Below, piece after piece: positions 15,713-24,400 of a stretch of 64,000 nucleotides of DNA. Both the position numbers and the translations under genes were made by a program. How positions within the stretch are numbered: position 1 is the stretch's first letter; the number at the start of each line of letters is the position of its first letter. Source of the stretch: JBMONI01 sp049324575 (GTDB taxonomy: Bacteria; Omnitrophota; Omnitrophia; Omnitrophales; Aquincolibacteriaceae); the NCBI GenBank assembly GCA_049324575.1, contig JBMONI010000002.1:111407-175406 (forward strand), in the 5' to 3' direction. The notes below the pieces were generated by a model. It worked only from the letters and a program-made list of their open reading frames with translations, was not told where the DNA came from and made no database searches.

Positions 15713-17079
15713 GGGAGCTTCTCCTTTTCCGCGTTTTTCAGATCAAGCCCGGCGGCCCAGGCAAGATCGGTGTATGCCTGCAAAGCCGTCGTATAAAAAC
15801 GGATCTGAGAAAGTTTCGCATTAAGATAAATGCGTTCGCTATCGAGCAGATCCAAAAAATCGGTTTTCCCGGATTCATAGCCAGCTTGATCCGCAGAAAG
15901 CGCTAATTGAGCCTGCGGAACGATCGCAACGTCATAAAGATCCGCGATCTTGGAGGCGCTTTGAAAGCGGGAATACGAATCTTTGACCTCGAAGAAAGCT
16001 TGATTTTTCACAGCCAAAAGCTTGGCGCGTTCGGCCTCCTCCAATTTGGCGGCTTTCTGGATCTCCGGGATGATCCGGTTCTGCCAGATCGGAAGATTCA
16101 CTTTCAGCGGGAACATCCAGCTGTCCCGTCCGTCCATATCGGAGGGTTCCATCGTCGTCCCGGCGCCGACCCGTACATACTCAAACCCGACATTCACATC
16201 GGGGACATAGGCCAATTGCGCAAGACGTTTGGAATAATGAGCTTTGGAAACCATGGCTTCCGCTTCTTGGATCGCCGGCCGGTGAAGGACCGCAAGGTTC
16301 ACGAGCTCTACCAGGGAATTCCCCAAAACCGGTTTGGGCGGAAGCGTTGCCTTCCCGAACGGCTGCATCGGGTCCCGGTCAAGGAGCGCATTGATCTGGG
16401 CCGTAACACTTTCCCTTTCTTGCTCCAGCCTATAAAGTTTTTCGAGGCTCATCGAAAATTCCGTCTGGGCCTTCGCGACATCGCGCTGAGATCCTTCCCG
16501 GCTTGAATAGCGGGCCTGCGCAGCCGCCTCGAATTTTTTAAGAAGTTCTTTGATTTCAGCAAGCGTATCCAGAGAGGCATCAATAAAATAAAGCTCATAA
16601 TAAAGTTTGCTGAGTTTGGCCGTAATGTCACGTTCGAACGCTTGGTAGCGGGCCCAAGCCGCCCTGGCCTCGGCTTTGGCTTCGTTCCTTTGCTCCCAGA
16701 GCTTAAGCGGAAAGGGAATGTCCTGAGCCACCATAAAACGGTTTTTCTGAGGCCCGACACGGGTCTCGGTCATTGAGCCCATAATGTCGTAGCCCCCTAT
16801 TGGATCTGGAAGGGCCCACGAGGCCAGGATCTCCTTCTGAAAAGCCTCCCATCCAGCTTTCGCCGCAATAAGCTCTGGATTCCGTTGAAGGGCTTCTTGG
16901 AGGAGGACTTCCAGATCGAGGGAAGAAGAAGACAGAACCACCGCTCCTGTCTCCTCCCCCCTGCAAACAGGGGAAAGAAGGGAGAGGACCGTCAAAATAC
17001 TGAGCAGAACCCTGAGATGCTTTCCGCTAGAACCGCTCATCCAAGCCGTCCTTTCCAGACCGGTAATTCCGGTCGCCAT
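15709..17079 (-). CDS. cusC: TolC/CusC-type outer membrane efflux protein
   Basis: 456 residues from ATG 17079, with a signal sequence (LRVLLSILTVLSLLSPVC) and two outer-membrane-efflux-protein repeats. These show the usual repeated pattern ALQRNPELIAAKAGWEAF and LVNLAVLHRPAIQEAEA, long helices and a C-terminal FLDLLDSERIYLNAKLS. It forms the trimeric duct of the pump. A further in-frame extension to 17190 would overlap csoR and was rejected. GGAAGAG lies eight bases before 17079, 17 bases after the csoR stop. An inner ATG at 17040 is possible. The cysteine in SPVC is not a proper lipobox. Confidence 0.9.
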   Translation of the reverse strand: MATGITGLERTAWMSGSSGKHLRVLLSILTVLSLLSPVCRGEETGAVVLSSSSLDLEVLLQEALQRNPELIAAKAGWEAFQKEILASWALPDPIGGYDIMGSMTETRVGPQKNRFMVAQDIPFPLKLWEQRNEAKAEARAAWARYQAFERDITAKLSKLYYELYFIDASLDTLAEIKELLKKFEAAAQARYSSREGSQRDVAKAQTEFSMSLEKLYRLEQERESVTAQINALLDRDPMQPFGKATLPPKPVLGNSLVELVNLAVLHRPAIQEAEAMVSKAHYSKRLAQLAYVPDVNVGFEYVRVGAGTTMEPSDMDGRDSWMFPLKVNLPIWQNRIIPEIQKAAKLEEAERAKLLAVKNQAFFEVKDSYSRFQSASKIADLYDVAIVPQAQLALSADQAGYESGKTDFLDLLDSERIYLNAKLSQIRFYTTALQAYTDLAWAAGLDLKNAEKEKLP

Positions 17080-17096
17080 CGGCCGCTCTTCCGATC

Positions 17097-17375
17097 TTAT
17101 TTTCTCAGGCTCTCGAAAAGACGGTAGATCTCGTTCAAGTGCTCCGTCTTCTTCGCCTGAGACCGCCCTTCGAACGCCTGCTTGGCGCAAGCGTTCAAAT
17201 GATCCTTGAGGATCTTTGCTTCAACGGTTTTAAGCGCGCCGCGAATAGCCGCGATCGCGTTCAAGATATCGACGCAATACCGTCTCGTTTCGATCATCCT
17301 CTGGATGCCGCGCACCTGTCCGGCAATCCGGCGAAGGGCGACCAACTGATCGTCATGTGGGGTTCCTTTCTTCAT
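17097..17375 (-). CDS. csoR: CsoR family copper-sensing repressor
   Basis: 92 residues, all helical, with the family start LVALRRIAGQVRGIQRMIE. The copper ligands appear as Cys34, His59 and Cys63, the same spacing as the Cys36-His61-Cys65 set of M. tuberculosis CsoR. Apo-CsoR tetramers repress, and Cu(I) binding releases DNA. AGGAGG supports the start at 17375. It leads the operon csoR-cusC-cusB-cusA-YHS and should repress it through the G-tract palindrome between -35 and -10. Confidence 0.93.
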   Translation of the reverse strand: MKKGTPHDDQLVALRRIAGQVRGIQRMIETRRYCVDILNAIAAIRGALKTVEAKILKDHLNACAKQAFEGRSQAKKTEHLNEIYRLFESLRK

Positions 17376-17398
17376 GGTCTTTTCCTCCTGGCAGAACA

Positions 17399-17428
17399 AA
17401 TATAACATACCCCATGGGGGTATGTCAA
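17399..17428 (-). promoter_or_regulatory. copper operon promoter with CsoR operator in its spacer
   Basis: On the minus strand TTGACA (17428-17423) and TATATT (17404-17399) are 18 bases apart. The spacer holds ATACCCCC-ATGGGGTAT, the G/C-tract inverted repeat typical of CsoR-family operators. Bound repressor would block RNA polymerase directly. Confidence 0.85.
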
Positions 17429-17447
17429 GAAAAACCTCGGGCGAACT

Positions 17448-17771
17448 TCAGGCTTCGAGAAGGCTAAAGACCTGCCGGTAATAGTCTGCCAGATTACGCA
17501 AGGACCGCATAAAAAGGAGGGAAAGCGCCCAGGTCACGGCGAGGATGAGGAGCGTCCAAAGCCATTTCATAGGACGGGAATATTTCGGGTGGAACCAGAG
17601 GAGCGGAAGCATCAGGGGCCCGACCATGAAAAAGCCGATCACGAGAGTGGAAAGTTTGAAATACCAGGGAGCGCCGACAGAGGTCTTTCGCCCTTCCAGG
17701 AATTCACCGCAATGCTTGCATTTGATGGCTTCGTCCTGGATCTCTTCCGCGCAAAACGGACATTTTTTCAT
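17448..17771 (-). CDS. zinc-ribbon membrane protein
   Basis: 107 residues. An N-terminal zinc ribbon (KCPFCAEEIQDEAIKCKHCG, residues 3-22) is joined to two hydrophobic segments (about 41-61 and 68-90) and a short polar tail. This is a common layout of bacterial zinc-ribbon membrane proteins with no assigned role. It lies 49 bases after the rubrerythrin stop on the same strand and may be co-transcribed with it, ending before the csoR promoter. Confidence 0.75.
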   Translation of the reverse strand: MKKCPFCAEEIQDEAIKCKHCGEFLEGRKTSVGAPWYFKLSTLVIGFFMVGPLMLPLLWFHPKYSRPMKWLWTLLILAVTWALSLLFMRSLRNLADYYRQVFSLLEA

Positions 17772-17820
17772 TCCAAGCTCCCGGCATGGCCCGCCCGGTC
17801 CCGCTTATCCGAAAGACCGC

Positions 17821-18462
17821 TTAACTGACACGGATAAAAGCGGAAGCGTCGGTCTTGCAGATCGCACAGGTCCCCGAAGAGGCCGCTTCCTTGATATTCC
17901 CGCAGACGGGGCACACGAAAAAATTCTTGGTCCCCTTTTTCCAGGCTTCCTCATGATCAAGGATCTTGCGGCAAAGGTCCGCATGAACGTTCTCGGCCTG
18001 CATCGCGTCCTTGAAAGAATCGACAGCCTCTTCGGCCCCCGCCGCCTCGGCGGTCTCGAGGAAATCCGGATACATGGCCGTGGCTCCGTCCATGCGCTCG
18101 TTGAGCATCGTTTCGAGGTTGTCGCGGGTACTCTCGACCTTCGCCGGATCGATCACCGCCGCCGGCTCGCCGCCGAGCTGGCGGATCACTTCCGCGTGCC
18201 GTTCAAAATGGACCTGGGCCGCACGCGCGATTGCGCGGAAAAAGCCCGCGACCGCTCCAAAGCCTTCCTGGTCAGCCTTCCCGGCGAACGCCATCGCGTT
18301 CACATGGGCATTGCTCTCCGCGCGGAAAGCGGTCATGAGAAGCTCAAGCGGGCCGTTCTCCTGGTTCGTTTCCGCGGCCACGCTCATGCCCGACAAGGTT
18401 ATCCCCATCAAACCTGCCAGCAAGAATGCCCCCAGTCGCTTGCGCGCTCGGACCCTGTTCAC
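17821..18462 (-). CDS. exported rubrerythrin-like protein
   Basis: 213 residues with a GTG start that overlaps the stop of the giant upstream gene (GTGA), so translation is coupled. A signal peptide (LGAFLLAGLMGITLSGMSVAAE) precedes a ferritin-like diiron domain (carboxylate/His pairs in RAESNAHV, HFERHAEVI and QAENVHADL). A C-terminal rubredoxin-like module follows (FVCPVCGNIKEA ... TCAICKTDA). Rubrerythrins reduce peroxide with electrons passed through the rubredoxin site. Most are cytoplasmic, so export is unusual here. A shortened alternative start inside the signal region was not seen. Confidence 0.85.
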   Translation of the reverse strand: MNRVRARKRLGAFLLAGLMGITLSGMSVAAETNQENGPLELLMTAFRAESNAHVNAMAFAGKADQEGFGAVAGFFRAIARAAQVHFERHAEVIRQLGGEPAAVIDPAKVESTRDNLETMLNERMDGATAMYPDFLETAEAAGAEEAVDSFKDAMQAENVHADLCRKILDHEEAWKKGTKNFFVCPVCGNIKEAASSGTCAICKTDASAFIRVS

Positions 18463-21400
18463 GCTTTTTTTCCTTCCCGCAAAGAGACCTCAGCACCGAT
18501 CGGGCTCTTGCTCACATCCCGGCGGACCCGGCCCACCTTCAAACGGCCGCGAGGCTCTCCGAGATCCTTGGGAAGGACCAGCTGATTCCCCGCCAGGGAA
18601 GCCCCGACCACGCCTTCGATCGCCTGACGAAGCATCCATCCCGCCGCCCCGGTATAACCGTGCCATATCATGCGGCCCTGGTCGTAATTGGTCAAAAGGT
18701 CTGCCGCCTGTTTGTTCGGCTGGCCCCCGTAGATCTCGATCTCTCCGGCCGTCACATGCGGAATGGAGGAAATTTTCAACCATAGCCGAAGCGCGGTTTC
18801 GCGATAGGAAGCCGCTTTGGAAGCATTCCCCCGCGAGGCATAATGTTCGGCCAGGACCCTGGCGGCTTTCACAAGCCATTGGACCCCGTGACAGTACATG
18901 CCGTTCTCGCGGACCCCTTCCGGATATTTACTGCTTCGGCCCAGATAAGGCTTAGTATCCTCGCGAAGCGACGGCCATCCGAGCAGGATGGCGTTCGGTT
19001 TTTCAAGGACCTGAAGCGCCGTATTGAAAACGATCTCATTGCGCTCGGGATTGATCCCCGCCATGACCGCCCACGCCGCGGTCAGGGCGTCAATCTCCCA
19101 GATCCCGCTCCCCTTGATACCGATCTCGGTGCCGTCATCATGGATCGCCCGAAGATACCGGTCGGTCCGCCATGTTCTTTCGAGCGCTTCGGCAAGCGCC
19201 TTCATCTTTTTCTCGTAGTGCTCCCGCCGGGCGAGCCCGTCCCGCTTCTCGATGATCCCAAGCATTTCCTTGAGGATATAGTAAAGGAAGAAACCGAGCC
19301 AAATACTTTCCCCCTTCCCCGCGCTCCCGATCTCATCCAGCCCGTCGTTCCAGTCCCCGGTCCCGATCAGCGGGATGCCGTTACGCCCCATCCTTTTTTC
19401 GAGTACGACGTCGATCGATTTCATGCAATGGCGATAGACCGTATCGGCCCGCGTGGAGCGCTGGTAAAAATGTCCCCAGCCATGTTTGTTCTTCGGCAGA
19501 GGCGCGAACGGGAATTCCGAGGTCACATAAGAGGTCATTTCGTCGAGAATCGTTTCATCCCCGGCAAGGCGAAGATATTCCGCCACTCCCCAGGAGAGCC
19601 ACAGCAGATTGTCCGAGGCATGGGAACGGCAGGAAAAAGAAGTGCGTCCGTCGGTCAGCGTGAAGAACCAGTGGAAGACATCCCCTTCCACGAATTGATG
19701 CGAGGCATGGAGCAGGATCTGTTTACGAGCCAGCGCCGGATCGACCCAGATCATATTGACGGTATCCTGAAGCTGGTCCCGGAAACCGAACGCGCCGCTG
19801 GTCTGATAAAAGCCCCGGCGCGCCCAGATCCGTTCCGCAAGGGCCTGATATTTGAGCCAGTATTGGTATGCATCGAACTCCGGAAGGTCGGTCTTGATCT
19901 CAAGGGTGTTCATGAGCCGGAGCCACCAGTCGCGCGTTTCTTCCAGGCTCTTTCGGGCGGTATCGAGATTTTTGTATTTCTGGACGATCCGGATCGCCTC
20001 CGGATGCGTGTCGGTCTGTCCCAAGACGATCGCAATGGTTTTCTCGCCCCTGGCCGGGATCTCCACCGTCCCAAGGAATCCCGCGACCGGCTTGTCATCG
20101 GTCCGATGCCCGAGGTCCGGCTCCCCGGTTTCCACCAAAAAGGGGTGCGTCACCCCGCGGCCCCGGCCGAAAAAGGCCCCGCGTTTCGTGACCCAGCGGT
20201 CGGCCGGAATCGACATGGACGCAAAAGCCCACCCGGTGCGGAAAAGATTGCGTGGATTCTCGAAAAGAAGCGCATCGAGGACCTTGTCATGTTTTTGGCA
20301 CAAAGCTCCGGCCCGCTCAGGCTGGAACGCGAGCGCGATCTGAAAATAAGGCGCGATCCGCATCCGCTTGAGCCTGTCGGAATCGTTCTTCACGGTGAGA
20401 AGATAAACCCCGGTCGGCTCGTCCGGAGGGACAAAAACGGTCAACTGGGTCGAGACCGAGCCGGAACTCATCCGGAACACCGCGGTCCCGTCCACGCTGA
20501 ATTCGGATTCATAGCGCGCCCGCAGATCATTCAAGGGATGATAGGTCGGTGAGAACCATTCTTTTTGATCCGGATCGTACAGATAGATCGCTTCCGCCGG
20601 GACTTCTTTCGTCACCGTATCGGGCCAATCCGGCGTCACGCGGTTCTGCTGAGAATTGCCGTTGCAGGAAGTATGCAGGCCCCGGTTCGTGACCATGACC
20701 GAATGCACGGCATTGGAAAGTGCGTGATCATAAGGACGGGTCGTGAACGGGGTCCGGACGATAAGCTTCCGCCCTTCGGCCGTATATTCCGAATAAGGCT
20801 GCGGGGTCCCGGGCAGGATCTCGCCGTGGCCGATCAAAGGCTGTCTTTTCTTACCGGGGACCGCGGGGGACGCGGCGGCCTTCGGGGCCAGATGCTTCTC
20901 GATCATCTCGAGCGCCGCCTTCTTGTTCTTCGCCCAGCCGATCATCAGCCGCATCGATTTTGGGGCCGCGGGCGCAAGCGCCATGTCCACCACAAGACAA
21001 CCGATCGGATCGAAGGTCGGATAAGGCGCCATGTCTCGCGCTTCAAGAAAACCCATGGTCTCAAGGATCCGGGGTGTCCAAAGACTCCGGGCGCGGCCGA
21101 TAAAATCCATGCGGGAGGTATGGAACCCCTCGGGCGCCGCCTCCGAAGCCAGGATCCCCATGGACTTCGTGTTCTTCTGCCAGGAAAGCACGGCATTGGC
21201 CTCGCTCACATATTCCATTTCCGGATAAAGCCGAGCATACTGCGTATGGAAGCGATCATCCAGAGGCCGGTTCAACACCCACTCCAGATACGGGACGATC
21301 TTGAGCGCGCGGGGCTTCGAACTCAAGTTCTCGAGCAAAATCGTCCACACCTCCGCCGTCCCGTTATGCGGAACGAGCCCGATCTCGATCGTGGCCCGCA

Positions 21401-24400
21401 CCCCGTGATTCTCGTTCACAAGCTTCAGGCGATTTCCGTCCTTGGAGATCCTGGACGCCGGGAACCGGTCGCGCGGAAAATTCCCGAAGATTGGCCAGGC
21501 GCGCGCCGCGCTCCCCGGTTTTTCCGCCATATCCACCACAAAAAGCGCGCGGCCGCAGGGCTCGAGATTATCGTAGCAGCGGCGGCTCACATCATAGCTT
21601 TTTTGCACCACTTCGCTGTACCCTTCGCCGCCCTCGAGGACCACCGTCTTGTATTCATGATGTCCGATCTCGAAACTTTTCTCGCGGCGGCTTTCCCCGC
21701 GGCGGACCATCGCGCGGAAACAAAAGGAAATGAGCGTCGCCAACAAGACCGCCCCGAGACCGACCCCCAAGAGCTGAAGGACCGGAAGCGCCCGCAGGGA
21801 CGCGACAAGTCCCGCGCCCTTTGCGTTCTGGATCGCAAGCGAGGTCCCCCACGCATAATCCCATTCCGCGCCGCGCGGGATATAAAAGGGAATGAGAAGC
21901 GGCGCCCATGTGGTGAACCGCTTGACCCCTTCGGGAATGCACCGTTGCGCAGCGGCCGGACCGATGAACTTCGCGGTCTTCTCGTCCAGCTTATCCATGC
22001 CGATAAAGCTCAGGTTCACGAGCGTCGCGACCCGCAGCCCCATGTGGTCCATCCAGATCAGGACACGAAAGAAATCAAAGGCCAGCACGTAGACGAAAAC
22101 CGTAAGGCTCCAGTCCCGGAAAGCCTCCGGAGACAGGGTCAGCTTATTCCAGATCGCGACCAAGGTGCGGATCGCGCCATCCTGGTTATACCAGGTCGGA
22201 TCGGGCATCATGCGCAGGAACGTAAAAATAATAGGCGACATCCAGAGTCCCCAACGGAGGACGTAAAGCATGTGCTGGATGAGCTCCATGAAACCGGCTT
22301 TCGAGAAAAAGAATTTGATCGGCGCGGTATCCTTCTGGAAGAACGCCTCCATGAAGACCTTATTGACAGCGAAAAGCCAGGCCGCGATCGACCAGTTAAT
22401 GACCCCCGCCAGGGATTCGGTGAAAAGGAGCTTGGCCCCGCCGGAGTAACTGCCGAGGTCGATCCGCCCCCATTTGTTGACCAACGGATAGGTGATGTAG
22501 TCGACCGGAGTAAATCCGGCGCTCGTATAAAGTTTGAATTTTTCGATAACCACGGGGACCTGAAGCGAATCCAAATAGAAAGCGACCGCGCTTCCGACGA
22601 AAGCGCCCAGGGCCGCGTCCACCAGATAAAGCCGCCACGACTGGATATTCCCCTGGCCTTTGAACGTATAGAGGGCGTCCCGCAGCAAACTGACCCCCAG
22701 CGAGGCCGCCAGACCGACCATGCAGCCGAAATGGATCCGGCTCGGCATCGCTTCCTGGAAAAGCCCGCGGCTGATCATGAAAGCCAGTCCAAAGCCGACC
22801 ACCGCTCCGCGCACGTACAGGATCGGATTCCGGTAACTGTAATGAGCCCGCTCAAAAAAAGGAAGACTGCCGTCGAACGATTCGATGATGGTCTTGATGA
22901 GCGGGAAAACAAGCGCTCCCGCCATAAGCCCCACGACCAGAGGGAAAGAAGCCATGATCGAGCTCACCGCCGAATGGTTGAGCGCCAGATACAAAAGATA
23001 AAGGATCGCAAGCAGGATCCCGCTATAGGCCATCCCCTTGCGCATGCCGGTATAGGAATGCTGGGAAACCGTTTCCGAACTCGGAGCTTTCCGGTGCACC
23101 CCGTCCACAATAGCGCCCGTGATCAGATAAACTTCGCCCCAAAGCCCCGCATAAGAAAGGATCGTCGCAAGGATCGACACCATGCCGCGAAAGAGCGCCG
23201 GCAAAGCGCCGACCCAGGCGGTGGAACCCCAATCCGCGATCTCAGGCGCGAGCGCCACGGCGACCGAAACAAAAAGCATGGAAAGATGCGCTTTGCGGAC
23301 GTTCAGGACCTTCCCCTGGGTCGCGAGACTGATCCCGCTGATCACGACTTCGTTAAAAGCAAAAACGATCACGGCACGGCCCAAGATCCCCAAAACGACC
23401 GGCCACGCCGCAAGTACGCTCAGCGTCAAGGCGCCGGCCAGGTCCTGCAAAAGCGCCGCGTTCTCGAGAAGAAGGATCCAGCCTAAAAGATAAGGAGTAA
23501 GCACGATCAGTCCGCCCGCGATCGGCCGCAGGTGCTTTCCGGAGTTGGCCATCGACAGGACGTTCACGGACTGGTAGATCACAAAGGTCAGCGCTGCGAG
23601 ATGGTTCGTTAAAAGGAAGAGCTGCGACCATGTCGCCGGGGCCTGAAGGATCTCCTGCCGGCTCGAACCCGCGGCCAAAAGTCCCGTCAAAAGGATGTCC
23701 TGGAAAAGCTCGGACGGGGTCAGCGTTTTCCCGGCAAGCACCCGCTTGCAAACGGCAGAAAGCGCGGCTCCGAGCAAGGCGATCCCGAGGAAATGAAAAT
23801 TGGTATCGAGCGTGCTCCCCTTGCCGAGCCCGCAGATCATGAAACCGATCGCAAGGATCGTGACCGCAACGGCCCCGTAAAAAAGATCCTTTTTGAGATG
23901 CCAGAGCCAGGACCTCGGAAACGCCGAAAGGTCCTCGGCCGGGACCGCAGAAGGAGCAGCGGACATCCGCCGGCCCCGGAAGATCCGCTTTAAGAACGCG
24001 GCGACGCCCGCCATCAGGAGGCTCAGCAGGATGACGAGAGAGACCTTGATCAGCGTAAAATTCTTCTCGAGCGGCGTCAAACGTCCGAAGCGGAGATCGA
24101 AGAAAAGTTTTCCCGTGACGGCTTCGCTGATCTCAAGCGGGCTCACGCCGATCGGATTGATGGCCATCGGTCCTATCGCCATCGGACTGACGACATAAAC
24201 GACCTCCGTCAGGTTCCCGATCGTATTCCAGTTCACCGCCTCAAGGAAATAATTCCATCCGGGCTGCAGCCGTAGCGGAATGCTCTGCATCCCGCGGGTC
24301 CCCTTGATCTCGGCTTTGACGGTCACCTGCTGGATCTGATCCCCATGGGGGACCTTGACGCCGATCTTTACGGCGTCCGCGACCTCGGCCCCGTAATCCT

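Noticed and set aside
19000..24000. Long plus-strand open frames opposite the giant gene and opposite cusA, pckG and others
   Set aside because: They are antisense shadows of G+C-rich codon use, full of Arg/Pro/Asp and lacking ribosome sites or domains.
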